From positions 11,495,132-11,559,131 of the forward strand of contig NC_066838.1 of assembly GCF_001640805.2 (NCBI RefSeq): a DNA stretch of 64,000 nt, read 5' to 3'. The position numbers and the translations under genes are program-made. Below are positions 35,266 to 49,229 of this stretch, piece by piece (the stretch's first letter is position 1; every line of letters starts with the position of its first letter). The DNA comes from Lates calcarifer. Lineage: Eukaryota > Chordata > Actinopteri > Centropomidae. The notes under the pieces were generated by a model. The model made no database searches, was not told the DNA's origin, and was given only the letters and a program-made list of their open reading frames with translations.

Positions 35266-36289
35266 TCACACAAAACAAATGGTTTCTTAATACTCAACTC
35301 CCTGAAGACATTAGTCAAACGTTATTCAAACACGATATGGTAACCTCAAAGCTCAAGCAGCTTTCATTTCCATTTTTAAAAATCCCTTTGGGACATTATT
35401 GTCTAGTAAAATGTGTATAATTTGGAAGCTTTTTACATTTACAGGAGCTGGATTTCTTTGAAAGCCAACATCACAATTATAAAATTCCCTCACAGGCTTT
35501 CCATATGTATATTTATCATGAACTGCAGTCTCAACAGTCTCAAACACAGCACCCTCCAAAAGCATACACCATAAATGATATGCATTTTATCCTCAGCTAT
35601 AGCTGCTATTCAAATGTATTTGGGTGTGTTTTCACCAACTTTACAGCAAAGGCTAAGGACGTTGTTTTTACTGATCTGTCAACAATTTGTTATTAGCAGC
35701 AGAGCACTCGAGATCAGCTGTTGTAGATTGAGGATGCTACTTATTCACTATCAATTGCAAATCAAAGAAAAAATATTGTTGAGAATTTATGTGTTAGTTT
35801 AAATATGATGACAGACATAACGCACGATTTTGAAACAGATCATCTACAAACATTTTAAAACTCCCCTGCACACATCAGTCACCCCTCTGTCATACTCTTA
35901 TCTCTGCTGATATAACAAACAGCTTTTTAGTGGTACTTAACAATGGACTGACAGAAGGTAAACAGTGCCTCTGCAGCCTCTCTCCTCGTGTCCTCCTGTC
36001 TGCCAGCAGTGATCGCTCTAGGATGGATCACCCATTCCAGCATAAGCACTCATCACTAGCCGCACTCTGCTCTCGAAAGCTGAAGAGACCGGGCCTCATG
36101 ATGAATACACAGACCCATGATAAGATTAGCACAGGGCAAACACACACATGGGGCACTGTCTAGCATGTTATTCTCAGTCTTAGCCCATTCATGAGAGAAT
36201 CCCTCCCTCTGTGAATGTCTGGCCGTGTGTCTCTCTCACTGACACTCTTCCTTCATGTCTCCCAGTCTCCTGCTTTATTTGGGATGTTT

Positions 36290-36470
36290 AACAATGCAGG
36301 TTGGTTCATCCAAATGACAAAAGAAACGACATATTTTCCCATTTACCCATGGTACTATCTAGTCATACTGACAGTTTTGGTTTTATTTACCCATGACACA
36401 TTTGTTTCTGATCTTTCCGCCTCCACCCCAGTACAATGGAGGTGAAAATAATGTTGTTTTTAATGGTCAC
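36290..36470 (-). mobile_element. dispersed repeat, copy A (inverted relative to 50800-51000)
   Basis: Read on -, it matches the 50.8-kb copy in order: TTCACCTCCATT.TACTG, ...CTAGATA..AC.A, ...GGGAAAATATG.C.TTT and ...ATTTGG.TGAA. This is a fish repeat usually ending 'GGGTGAACTAGCCCTTTAA'. Confidence 0.65.
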
Positions 36471-37419
36471 AGCATTGTAACACATTCATTAGCATCACGT
36501 CCTTTCAGAAACAGTGTCAACATCACTCTTGCAGTTTTAACAGGAACTACTTTGTACGATAGTGGTGGGTGGATGAATACCTAAAGTATCAATTCTACTG
36601 ATAACTGTCTTGTTTTGAGAATTGATACTAGTGTGAATGGCAGAGATAACACAAAAACACAGATCTATCTCACTTTAGACCATGTTCTGGGCATGTGAAC
36701 GCTCTTTGTGGTGAATCCACTCTTTGTTTCTCTGCAGTTACTGTCTGCATGTGTGCAGCTACCACCACCTTCATTTTTACAGTTAAAACTGTTTTACTGT
36801 AACTTGCATGTGATTAAGCAGTTAGTAGAGAATATTAAAAAGACATTTTTACTGTTTGTAAAATAAGTGGTAGTGAAAATGTTTTCAGTGTATTCACCTA
36901 ACAAATCAGTACTAAACCAGTATATTAGTCATGTTTAATGATAAATAGTTAAAGGTGTTGATAATTGGTATTAGTATTGGTGATTCTGGCTCTGGAATCA
37001 CTTGTATCGAAACTAAATTTAAATTGCAAAACCGTACTGAGAAAATATTGCTGAAATCTGTTCCCAGCATGCTCTGCTCTGCTCATTCAGATTAATACAG
37101 ACATGGATTCTGGAGAAAATCTATTTTTTTGTAAATGTATATTTTCAGCAACTACAGCCTCCCTCTATTGTAGCAGGTGTGTCATTATCACACACCTGGG
37201 CAAATAAAATATCCGCATGGATCAATTTGTTTTTTCTTTTTGTTATGTTAGATGAACTCACCTTTTAAGGTCATTCTTTAAGTTACAGAGTTAACTACCA
37301 GGTTTCTCAGAAGAAATGATGAATCATTTTCTGTGTGATAAGACTGTGGGTGCAGCAGTCTAACCACTGTGAGGTCTGGGAATAGTCTAGAGACTGATGT
37401 GAGTGCTTGAGATCATGTC

Positions 37420-37445
37420 TGTGTGTGTGTGTGTGTGTGTGTGTG
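37420..37445 (+). repeat. (TG)13 microsatellite
   Basis: Uninterrupted TG run. Confidence 0.95.
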
Positions 37446-38914
37446 AGATGCCGCCCCCTGCAGTGTTGCCCTGTGCTGACTGACAGCACCAGTCTGGCTG
37501 TACAATAGCTGATCTTTACTCTGTGTCTGACTGTATAAACACAGAGTGGGATGACTCCCTCATGCAGAACTCCAGTATTGATCACATTGGTGAGATCCCA
37601 CAGCCGCACTCATTGTCCTCTGTCCCTTTCTCTCCTGCCAATCAATAGCTCTTTGTGTTGATTTTTACCCATTGACAAATCACTCTGCCCCATTGCCTTT
37701 GTTAAGCTGTCAATCAAGCGGAAGGTATTGCCTTATTTGATCCTCATTCAGTCCTGAGTGTCACATTCCAAGTGGGAAGAGTACAATCAATGTTAAATAG
37801 CAGGAACTGTCTGATACTGATGGTAACAGCTGACTATAGTAAATCCAAATATGTTGATTTTTGAAAAATTGGACTGGTGGACAAGAAAGAATAACATTGT
37901 TTTTGAGAAGAACATGAGTAACATGTTAATAATAAACTGTAAATGGTGCACATATGTCTAAATGATATAAACTACATGAATTTAATGAATCAGATGTTTC
38001 TGATATTGTTTTTATAGCTGTTTTTAAAAAATGTACCTTCTTCATGAACTAGCCTACAAGAACCAAATTTCCCTCAATAAAGTGAACTGTTAATTAACAG
38101 CTTGTATGTTTATCTTCATCCTTTAGGTTTGACAATGCCAGCGCCCATCAAGCTGTCAGCAAATAAAAGTCTTGCGAGTCATTAAACCCCATTGTCTAAA
38201 TGAGGAATCTGTGTTCCTGAAAATATAGCCTGAGCCCTGCAGTACCCACACACTGATGGTGGTAATGACGTGGGCCAGAGAGACAGAGAGAGATCTACTC
38301 TGCAGCTTCCACCCACAGACATTAGCATAAAACTAAGCTTCATAGATTCACAGGTCCTAGATGAGTCAGGTTGATTTACCTGTTATGATCGCTCTAGTGT
38401 AAGGTGTGAGAGAATTGTGAGAAATTAGTATTCCTTTTTTTTCTCCTTTTCATTGCCTGAAGATTTAGGGTGACATTTTTATTCTATAATCCTCCTGTGC
38501 TGCTTCATGGGAGATGCAAACTTTTGTTTTAATGACACAGATACCATGCAACAGATGTCACTTGTAAAGTCAGTCTCTGCAGTACTTAAAAATATTGGAC
38601 CAAATGCTGATCACAGTCTCGGTTTAGCCCATTGCAGGCTATCCCTCCGTATTACCTAAAACATAGATGGACTAAGGTAGAATAATTGTTTCCTGGATTA
38701 TGTTCTCTGGCACTGTATTTTAAAGTGTAGGAAGGAAAAATACATTTTGTAGGAAACGTAATTGAAGCCAGATTACATTTTCTATAAATGTAATGAGGAT
38801 GTGTTGTTCATTTACTTATTCAGCAAGTTGCAAAGTCATTGATAGTGAAGTTCACAGACAATATCTTTGATCTTGCTGTACAGTATCCACTTGTTGTGCC
38901 TCCATTATTACACT

Positions 38915-38975
38915 TTTTTATGGTTATGTTTAGACACTCACAGCACTTGGTTAAAATTAGGCAAACATTGCGCTT
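38915..38975. mobile_element. fragment of the 31.8-kb MITE-like family
   Basis: GGTTATGTTTAGACACTCAC, AGCACTTGGTTAAAATTAGG and CAAACATTGCGCT match 32056-32112 closely, same orientation. The rest of the element is missing or unrecognisable. Confidence 0.7.
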
Positions 38976-39469
38976 TCAAATAGAAATTGATGGCTTGTCT
39001 CGAGATTCTTGTGGGATGTTTGTTAGCACTTACGTGTGATCCTATGACTGTGTACTACATCTATGCTCATATTTGTATTCGAAAATTAGTCAGATTGATG
39101 GGTACCTGAGAAGCCACTTTCATCTTAACAAAGCTTTGGTAACATATTAATGATATCAGCATAGTATTACCATGCACTCTGCCTCAGTTGTAATTTTGCT
39201 TTAATCACATCATAGTCAGATTTTTGGAGTGCCTTTTCGGTGTACCATAGCCATTGTTTGATGGAACAAAATGAACCCAGAGAAGCTGACTCATGAATTA
39301 ACCGCCTGCTGAATATCACTTTCGCTATCATGAGGTGCTTTCTGTTAATTACAGTAAGCTGTAGCTCCATACGAGTGTGACCTTTTGTCAGTCAGTTTTG
39401 AAGCTACAAGTAACCTCCCATTGCCGCTGACTCTCTCATTGCTCTTTACCATCCTTTTCCAGTCTATGG

Positions 39470-39800
39470 ATACATCTGTGCAATTGTGGAAGCAGGTTGG
39501 TTTCCCCCATATGAGTTCATCCCATGGTGCAGCCCATTCTTTCACAAATGGCCAGTTGCCATGAGTCAGCGGCAGCGGTCAGAGGTTTCCACTCCTAGAC
39601 ACAACACTCTGTCCGGGAAAAACAACTCTCTGATGCCTCAGTCTTCCTATATTGTCTGGGATGATTCCGAGTCGGGAGAGGCTTATTGTTTGGATGTCTT
39701 TGTAGTGCAGGTCCATTGCTGCGGAATGTGGGGATTTCCTCCCTCGCGGGTATTTTTAGATCTCTGTGTGAATTCAAGGGAGCTCTGCATAATGCTGTGC
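39470..39800. promoter_or_regulatory. candidate enhancer/CNE
   Basis: Unique, GC-balanced sequence with an AP-1/Maf-like ATGAGTCAGCGG, CATATGAG E-box-like and a SOX-like TATTGTCTG. A 127-codon frame crosses it but shows no domain. Confidence 0.25.
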
Positions 39801-39885
39801 AGTGTGGGGTCTAAGGGTGGGGTCTGTGCACCCGTGCACATGTGTGGGAATCTGTGTCTGCTCACATGATCATAGAGAGGATGTT

Positions 39886-39891
39886 TGTGTG

Positions 39892-39927
<36 letters not shown>
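39886..39927 (+). repeat. (TG)n with (TA)n core
   Basis: TGTGTG, then TATATAT, then a long TG run. Confidence 0.92.
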
Positions 39928-40500
39928 GGAGCTGTGCAGTATATTTTTGTGCATAATAACATCCTGGTCATAAAAATCCAGGAGCAGGATAATCAAGAAA
40001 ATTGCTCTGCTAAAACAAGAGTGGAGCATCATACCTAAAGCTTCCCTGATTGAGACGGAAGCTCAGTCTGTATTTCATCTGAAATTTCACGGTGTATTTA
40101 GCAACTGTTTCCGGTTTGACAGCTCCTTATTGGGCTGCAGATTGTCAGTTGAAAACAGGTCTGCTCTGGACACTGCTTGTCCGCTGAAGTGTTTCAAGAG
40201 GGATTCACCGGGTCACCTGGGGGTCTCTGACCTCCCAGGGTAATGTTCTCCTCCAGGTCCCTTTCTTTGACAGCGGTCAATGGGAGCGTCCATGCAGGGG
40301 ACAGGCAGGCGGATGGCTGGGGTGAAACCAGGGAATAGACAGGTCATATCCAGAAGGACCTGTCACCTCCGGATCAAACCAAGTGAGATCTCCTTCCGGG
40401 TCTCACTCACAGCCTGTCACCTTAGCTGACATCCAGTGACACTCTGGCTTGACCTGTCCTCTGCAGAGAACACATTTGTTTGTAGAAAGCATTGTGTAAA

Positions 40501-40548
40501 TGTGTGTGTCTGTGTCTGTGTGTCTGTGTCTGTGTGTGTGTGTGTGTA
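40501..40548 (+). repeat. (TG)n/(TC)-interrupted microsatellite
   Basis: TG run with periodic TC interruptions. Confidence 0.9.
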
Positions 40549-42059
40549 CATGCGTGCATGGCTGCGTGTGAGAGCTCAGAATCTTTTAATCAGGTGAAAC
40601 ATATTTTCTGATTTTCTGCTAATTCACTGAAACCAATACAGTAAGACTAAGGGTTGGGTTGTGCAGTTTCAAAAGTAGTTGTTTGGACATGTTGTTGTAT
40701 CACAAATCAAAACTGTTGAGCTGTTCCAAATGGCCACACTCATTAAAATATGGGGATGATGGTGTACATTTTCATACAGACATTCATAGTGTTACACTTG
40801 GTTGTTCATCTAAAAAGTTCCAAAAATAGTTGTGTAACAAATGAAAAAGAGAGCTAGAGAGAGAAATTGAATCCATGCCCCCTAATTCTTGTCTGCACAG
40901 CTTTCTGATCATGGCATGAAGTTGGTGTGAGTGTCTGATCATCACAGGTGTAGAAGGAGGAGGTTCCTGGAGCTATTTGGGATAGGTTATGGTTAAGTAA
41001 ATAATAATAGACTTAATCAGTGTGTTTTGTTTACAGTCTAATCAAGTAATCATTTAAACAGAAATACGTCATTAACTCTTGACAGTAACTGACTTGACAT
41101 AAATGTTTCATACCTTCATACGAGAGGAATCACCTTCAGTGTTTCTTAAAAGTAGAGAATCAGCACTACTTTAAGTGAATGGTTCCCCCCACCATAAACT
41201 ACAAAAGCCCGCCCAACATTCAAAGCTTGTAATGACATCACCGCATACTTTAGTGGTGAGTAATGAACCAGGTCAACTCTTAAATGTCTTGTTCACACAC
41301 TGCTTATCTTTTCTAATGGAATTAGGCCTCGTCTACCCGCATGACCTGTTCTCTGAGAATTTTCTCCTCAAACAATTGACAGGTCTGTGGTGAGATCATA
41401 GTGCTGATTATCTTTAATCGCAGAATCTCAGGTATCTCGTAGAGCATAACTGATGGATTGTTAATTTGGCGAGAAAAACAAACACCCAAGAAATTCATAT
41501 AGAAAAAATTAAATAAACTTGTTTTAAAATGTTTATACACTTTAATGAATATGCAAATATAACATCTGTGCATTGTGTCTCCCTTTAATATGGACACTTT
41601 TATACAGAATGCTTTATATATGAGAGATCTCTGTACACACAAACACATCACAGTGTTTGCATATGTGAAGAATTAAAAGTATACACATTTCAAGATATAA
41701 TACATACATTTTTTTCAGAAGTACAAAAATCACATTTTATTTATACTTTCAAGGTGACAGTTCACCAACAAATAAGAAGTCTCATACGTATATGTAGAGT
41801 GTTTTCGGTCAGTAAATGTCGAAATTACCAACATATGCTTCTTTCTATTATGTCTTTAAGTTAATGCTTTTTGCCTCCATCTCTTCCCTTTCACCTTAAA
41901 CAAAAAGAGAGGCCTTTAATGCCCGTATTAATGTAGAAGCAGGTGGTAAAGAAGCCTTTGTTAATCACTTAATGATGAATTCCCCCCACTTTACATGGTG
42001 GCTTTTTCACCAGCCGTTTACTTCTTGTGCATGGGCTGTGGAAACTTTATAAAAAGTTT

Positions 42060-42560
42060 ATCTTACCATGAAATGAGTAGGCACGGATAAATGGCTAACG
42101 TGGGGTTTTGTCCGTCAATGCAGTCAGCCTATTGGGGGTCCACCAACTGGGCAGGTTTGGACCATATGTCATCATTCCGACCCTTTGTGTGGGCGTGTCT
42201 CTGTGGCAACCGCATCAGCTGTGGCCATTGTGTGTCAGGATTCAATGGCCCATATATTCATTGCAGGGCTAGTGTGGGCACCGCAACAGAAACAAATTGA
42301 TACATACAAGCCCCAGCCCCATTTGGCTTGCATGACACATTTCAAATGGACAAAAAAAGGACATTTTAGTCTGCTGAAAATCTTGAGAAAAGCTTGGTCG
42401 CCATAGTGACCGTGCAGTAAAAGCGGCCATGGGCCATTAAACTCCAATCAGATGTAAATTTGGGCTGCCCCCGGCCCACGGACAGAAAGCCCCCTTCACA
42501 CAGCAGACACAAATTAAACAGTTTGTTTGCCAATTCACATGTCATCTTAATGGGTTTTTA
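42060..42560. promoter_or_regulatory. candidate enhancer/CNE
   Basis: About 500 bases of unique, balanced sequence with a GATTCAATGGCCCATATATT segment, GCGGCCATGGGCCATTAAAC, CCAATCAGATG and CATTTGGC motifs. Several short open frames on both strands reflect low stop density, not genes. Confidence 0.3.
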
Positions 42561-44759
42561 TTCGTTTCCCCTTTGTTTAAATGAAGAGAATTACAAATCC
42601 TCATTGATTTATAATATTGGACCACTTCAGCTGTCCGCATATAGTCTGTTCATTACTCACTCCAACTCAGATTGTAAAAGGAGATACAGGACAATTTAAA
42701 ATATGTGAAATGTTAAAGAGGAGTTTTTATCTATGACGACTTCAGAAATAAAATCATCTAAAATAATTAAGTTGTCATAAGTTGTATTTCTGATTTGTCT
42801 TTGCTTTGTTTGCTTCTTTATAACTGAGCAATTAAGCAGTACACTCCATTCCAATACTAACACTATTTATTTCAGATTAGTTGTATATTGTACTGATATA
42901 ATAGTGAGTAACCAGCAGTAAATCCTGTTCTCTTTTTATCAGTGTGCCTTGGCCACAGATGACCCGAAAGGTTCCTTTTACTGTAAACATGGCATGAGTG
43001 AGAGCTTAATGTGAGAGTGTATCCTTTTTTTCTCTCTCTCAATAAAAAATACCCTGTAACACAGGAAACAAGCTTTATGGAAAACAAGGAGCCACTGGGT
43101 GACACTGTCTCCAGGACAGGAAGCAATGTGCCCTTGTGATTGGGTAGAGAAAATATTTTGCTTGACTTGATGGCTAGAGATTTGCTCGAACCTGTCATGC
43201 CAATCAGTTTGGTTGGAAGTCATGTGAGTGTCAGATGTTATTGTAATAATCAGGATTATTATGTTTCACAATGCCTGGCCTCTGTCAAAGTAAAGGCCAA
43301 CAAAGGGGGAAAATGGCTGGAGGGTAAGTCTCCAGAATGAAAGCTGCTACTGATTGCTACAGAGCTTATTGACATGCAACCTCAGACTGTACTTATAATT
43401 ACAATTCATATCAGTAGAGTGTAGTAATTATGTGTAATAATTTTGTGCAATGTGATGTAGAAAAAAACATGACATGTGACATAACTCCCTGGGATTATCT
43501 ACACCAAGTTATCACAATTAATCTGATAAAGGTGACTTGATAATGTAACAAAATTAATCTATGTAATGCAAGTAATGTGTAATCTGTTATGTTTTGGAAG
43601 TAACTCTCCTAGTCCTCTTGTTGCATCCACACTCCTTATGGGTTCATGTCAGAATAAGTGAAAAGGAAGAAAAAAAAGCCCAAACAAAACCACGACTGCC
43701 GCTGATGTTAATGAGAAAAGAGTATGAGGTCCTGTTGTTCTGTCTGTCCTCAGGAGGCTGCAGCCGGTCTTGTCTTTCCTCCGGCCTCATACAGTAAAAC
43801 CACTCTGTTATGACAACACTGGACAGGCATGGCGCAGCGTGGGCTTCCACTGGCTCTGGACCAAGCTGACCTGGGACCTGACATTACCAGTATAGCTGCA
43901 GCCTCCCCATTGCTAGCCCTTTGTTGCGCGGTGCAGCTAACGACGCCCTGTCTATGTGCTGTGGTGTCTTCCATGCAGGGCAGGGGGAATGCTAATTTGA
44001 CAGAGGGATGATTAACTGCAGCAGCCACAGTAGCAAAATGCCTCATTTTCATGTGTTATTGTTTCCAGTGTCCCACCTCCCAGAGAGATTTGACTGCTCT
44101 ATTAATGAGTTATCTTGTGTCTCAAGGGGATATTTACATGGCACAGCAACTCAACAGTTTGCCATAAAGACTTGTATGACACTCAGGACCACCTAGTGTG
44201 AAAATAATTTTGTCATTTAGTTTTTTGTTGTTGTTGTTGGCAGTGGTGTTTGTTTTCAAATGGATATCTTGTTTTAAATGAAAGATGTTTTCCATGATTG
44301 TCTGGCTTTCATTTTGAAGAGTTTTCCTTTCAAAATTAAAGTCAAAGCCAAATTAGAGTCAAATAACATGAAAATCAAATGAACTGCTTAGGAACTACAC
44401 ATAGACAAATACTGTCTCTTAGACTTTGCCAGAATGAAAGAGGCCATAAGGCCATGAGAGAGGCAAAGAGAAAGACTGAAAAGGAGGCAGGATGGTGTAC
44501 TGTCTGGCTGTCTGGTGTCCACACAGTGCTGTGTCTTGTCCACTGGTGGCTGTGGAGGATTCATTAAGCTCCACATTCACTCCCCCTGCACGTGAGTGAC
44601 AGGTCCCTACAGCCAGTGTCGTCCCTCTCTCTCTCGAGCAACACAGATCATCCCACTCCTCTCTCGCCCATCTGGCTGCCTGGATCTAACAAGGGGTGTC
44701 CTCCACTTATAAGAGGGTATAGAGAGAGGGAGAAAAAGTTAAAGACTCGAAGATCCCAT

Positions 44760-45070
44760 CAGATTCTCCGTGGTCTGCGGGCTCCAATTATTCAGAGCTT
44801 ATCTTTTCAGCTTGGCTGATCTCCAAATGAATAAAGTGCGGGCCGTATTACTGCCAGCCGGGTGCACCTCTAAAGAGACTGAAGGAGGATAAGGTCGGTG
44901 GGTTATGGTGTCAATCTGGCCCCGACCCCTGGGGTTAGGGAGGTGACGTTATGTACTGACAGCGCCTAGGCATCCCCTTGTAGCACCTCCATTTAGACCC
45001 CGTCTGGGTAAATGGAAAAGGGCAATCACATTAGAAGAGGCTTCTTTCCATTTTAAAGCATAAAAAGAAA
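44760..45070. promoter_or_regulatory. candidate enhancer/CNE
   Basis: Unique sequence with CTCCAATTATTCAGAGCTTA, a GATA-type CTTATCTTTT, AAATGAATAAAG and a CRE-like GGTGACGTTATG. The setting is a gene desert beside a developmental regulator. Confidence 0.28.
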
Positions 45071-45639
45071 GAGAGAGAGAAAAAATCTCTAATCACAAAG
45101 TGACTGACTCTTGACTTTAAAGTCAGCCCAGAGACTGCGGCTAGAGGAGGTAGAAGTCAGAGGGTTAGGCTGGCACAGTGAGTTCTGCCAGTTGTGTCAA
45201 GAGCTGCATTAAATGGTTTTTGGGGAAGCTCCTACGAGCACAATAACAGATGGTTGATACACATTATTTTAAAATAAAGACAAACAGTAAAGGCTAATGA
45301 TAGTGAATGATAATGGAAAAATGTGGGCATGCATGATTTGCCTTGAGATGACTTCAGTCACTGATTTGTTTTGTTTGTGGTGCAGGTCTTTGCACATTTC
45401 ACAGATAAAATGCCAACCAGAATCTAATATTGGAGAAACATGTTTGTCTTGACTTACTCACTGATTCTTAATAAGGCCAAATATGATCTTTTAATTTCTC
45501 CTATTTTAACACAGTAAACTTATATCAACACATTTCTACATTTAGAAGTTTTCCAGTTACTGACTAATATATCACCAGTAACTTTTCCAGCGTTCCCAGA
45601 AGTGTACATTCAATAAAAAAGGGTTTCACCACCTCACAC

Positions 45640-45935
45640 CTTGGGGCTAAGTGAAGAGACAGCCCCTGGACGAGTCCCGCTTTGCACTTGGCACTGAGCC
45701 GGGGCACAATGGGAAGCTGGTGGTACTTGGTTTTCGTGGTGGCCCCTCCATCCCTGAGAATCTCCAGCTCTTAGATCTACCGACAAGTGTTGCCGATGCC
45801 TCTCTTTTCTTCTGCCTTCATGGAGATAGCGGAGAGATTCTCATGCCACCGCACAATGCCTAAACAAGCGGGTATGTCTAATTCAATTAAGTCCACAAGG
45901 CTGTGCCAAGTGGGCCCTGGTCCCTTGTGACAGGG
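45640..45935. promoter_or_regulatory. candidate enhancer/CNE
   Basis: GC-balanced unique sequence with SOX-like ACAATGGG and GCACAATGCC and a homeodomain-type CTAATTCAATTAAG. It directly precedes the GAG tract. Confidence 0.25.
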
Positions 45936-45951
45936 ATAATGAGCAGGCAGA

Positions 45952-45979
45952 GAGGAGGAGGAGGAGGAGGAGGAGGAGG
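45952..45979 (+). repeat. (GAG)n trinucleotide repeat
   Basis: About nine GAG units; glycine or serine runs in frames here are artefacts. Confidence 0.92.
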
Positions 45980-47579
45980 GAGGTGGAGTGGGGCAGTGGT
46001 GGGTTGTGGGAGGGGGCTGAAGAGGGAGAATTGTACTCATTCAGATGTTCATACTTTGTCCTTTTTATATCCAACTCTGGGCTTTAATGTTTCCAAGATG
46101 ACCTGGTTAATTTAGCGTTGAATGGAATATTTTACATTCCGACACTAATGTTCAAATGAGCTTGATGAGGGATATTGAAAGACTGGGAATTATGAGCAGC
46201 ATGACCTCTGAATTCCTAAAATTCAGTGCTTAGAAATGTTTCCAGATATGGATTCTTTCCCCACTGAGGACAGTGTGTCACACAAAACATACTGTCCTCA
46301 GCTGTCCTGTGTAGGAGAAGGAAATCTGAGTGTCTCAACCAAAAGTGTAGACATCAAGGAGGAAAACAGACTCTCTTTGCTATGTAAAGCTTGGTATTTA
46401 GTTAGTTCAATTAATATCCCTATGTGTTTTCAAACTGACAAACAACTGACTCATTCAACTTCAGAACAGTCCTCCTAAGAAAAAAATAGCTTTAGTCTTT
46501 TCAGAAAATTCTTTAAAACTTCAGATGTTTATATTCAAGCAGCTTTTGTAGCTGTAGGAATTATGACTCCATCAGGAGCAAAGGAAGAAGTCAAGTGATC
46601 TTATTAAAGAGCGACAATAACAAAAGTTTTGACTTTAACATGAAAGACCACTGTTTCCTACCAATTGTTAACCATGATTGTTCCATATCCTTAACCAAGT
46701 GGTTATTCTTTTAATCATGGTGATGACAGTCTTTTAACCTTAACAATGAATGATAAGGGACATACCACATGGGCATGAGCTCCCTAAGCAATGAGTTGCC
46801 AGTTTGGCTCCTGGCCGGCCGCACCATTTGCTGCGTGACATTTCCCTCACTATCACATAAAGGCATAAAAAACCAAAAACAAATACATAAAAAAAGGAGA
46901 ACAGTGATTTGTAATGTTGTATTCCTGCTAATGATGATGTCAGATCTGGTCCATGTCGTCCTGGAGGAAAATGATTAAAATGATATATTTTAATTTGGAG
47001 AACTGTGTTATGTGTCCTTGTTTGCTACAGCTGCACAACAATAATATCTGTCTCATGATTTCTGGGATTATTTAAAAATGAAAATCTTTCACAAACTTAA
47101 CTGCTTTTGAAAACTTTTGAAGGTTTTGTGACATCCACTTATCCAGTGTCAGAGAAGAAAGTTGCTAAATAGCATAACAGTCATGGTTGACAAAGAGTTA
47201 GACATTGTTTAAGAAAACCTGCTTTTCTGCATTTTCGACACTTCTGACTTCAGCTGGCAAGTATCTCAGACCTTTAGTTTCACTGAAGTTTCCAAAGGAC
47301 TCCTGCTGCTTCCTTGGGACCCTTGTCCCCAACTGGCACAAAAAAGCCCCTAAACGTTTGACTTTCTCACAGAAACAGCTTGCTAAATGGTACTTCTGTA
47401 ATGGACTCCTGCTAGGGTTCATATGCGTTGTATAGCCACGTTGCACAAAGTTGAGTCAACATGATTACCATAAGAATGCTCCTAAAGAAAGGCTCAAAAA
47501 GGCTTTTTTTGAACTAAAAATCTGAAACTATAGAATTCTTTGTTTTCCCAGAGAAAAAAAAGATGAAAATCAAAGACAT

Positions 47580-47960
47580 CGATGGTCATTTTTTTCTATC
47601 GGAAAAGTGCTGCCGAATGAATGTCTTATTTACATGCCAAAGGGAAGGGCCGTGGTTTTAAAAGGACGGGAAAGCAGGGGCCTCTATTATGGAGGTGCTG
47701 GTCGCAGAGGCAGTGGCTACTCTGGTAGCCTCCCTGCCAGGCAGCGGTTAACAAGGCCTCGGCTGAATTAAAGAATGGCAATGAGTTTTTAATTGGTGAC
47801 ACATTATATTTATCAAGCTGACAGCGGAGTGACTGCGCTGCGGCCTTTCTTGTTTTGTCCTTGTGTGCGCATTACTTCCCCCTAGGTGCCCCTGCATGAT
47901 ACCCCCCGTCTGTCAGGGTCCCTCACGTGTGAAGAAAGAAGAAAAACATAATAATCGAGC
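47580..47960. promoter_or_regulatory. candidate enhancer/CNE
   Basis: This is the most CNE-like block right of her9. The unique sequence includes GAATGAATGTCTTATTTACA, a CTATTATGG core, GCAATGAGTTTTTAATTGGT, a GCTGACAGCGG Meis/TGIF-type TGACAG and GTGTGCGCATTAC. It is flanked by AT-rich DNA and a C-tract at 48021-48031. Confidence 0.33.
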
Positions 47961-49229
47961 ATCAAGTTGAATGATAACACTGAATTATTCATTAGGGTCC
48001 CTTAAAGTGTTGGATAAATCAACCCCCCCCCCTCTTCTTTTTTTAACAAAAGCTCCTCTTTGTCACTCAGTCCAATCACGCCAGTTTAAGGCTTAGCATA
48101 AAGACAAATGCTTTTCAGTCCTTTTTATCCATCTTGACAGAAGTTCTGGTGCAGGGCCGGAAAAGTTATTAACAAGTGTTTAATATTTGGATGGGAGTGT
48201 TTGGTCACCTCTTCTATACATGGCGTTTATGTGTGGCCCTCCTACACACAGAGCAGCTTGTGACTTAACACTTAATAATGGCACTCAATGTTGCTAATGT
48301 GACCATATGTCATGAATATATTTGAATTTCAATAAAGTTCCGTAATTCAACTTTTATTATCAGGCTCAATGTACTCAAACACTCTTTAAAAATGCTCATT
48401 GACTCCACTGGGAAGTATCTACTGTTAATTTTGCTCCATATAAAGTCCTAATTTTGAGGACTGACTCTTACACCATGTTACGTGTCAGTAGTAAACTATG
48501 CTTTTAATTAGTTTTAGTTTTATTTTAGTATAAATCACAACAACCTTCATGAGCAATAGCCCATCAGACTTAATGACTCATCCATAGATGTAAGTGGGTA
48601 TAAATTGTCACATACACAGGATTTCAGTTAAGTTTTTAAGGAGCACAATACTTGAGTGAATTCCAGCTTTCAAAGTGTATTTGTCATTTAAATTGTAAAA
48701 ATTACAGTTGAGCTGAAATAACATTTCTTTAGGAGCTCTGTGTAAAACTGACAAATGTCACAGAAAACATAAATGCATCACCATAAAAGCATTTTAAGTG
48801 TATAGGTGCATGAAAACCTGAGTACAATGAAAGATCTGAGCATGTTCAAATAATGTGCATTTTGCAGAGTAAAAAGATAAAACAACATATAAACATACTC
48901 ATGTATGTATGTAAAAATTATTAATAGAAAAAAATGATGTCTTTGTGTCATATAACTAAGGTGTGTGATGAATGAGGGAGGTTGAAAAGTGTTCAGCAGT
49001 TCAGCACTTAATACAGAAAACAACTCCTGAACTTCTAAATATTGGATTCTTTTTCAAACTTTGTACGAAACATAACATAGCACATTGCTTCTCCTCTGTT
49101 TAATTTTAAACATTGCTTGTTTTTGAGTAACAGCAGGTCCCAAACAGTTTTAGAAGAACTCCTTTGTTGTCTTCAGGGCGTTACTAAAGCAAAGGGGGGT
49201 AAAGAGGAGAGGTCCTGGTGATGCTGTTC

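Larger units (their letters stand above)
32356..36289. other. intergenic DNA
   Basis: No gene is seen. It contains a TG tract (32594-32626), the reverse CTCF-type motif (33821-33832), a pyrimidine tract (34963-35007), a CA tract (35229-35264) and a 12-base direct repeat ATTAGATCTGAT at about 33380. Confidence 0.55.
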
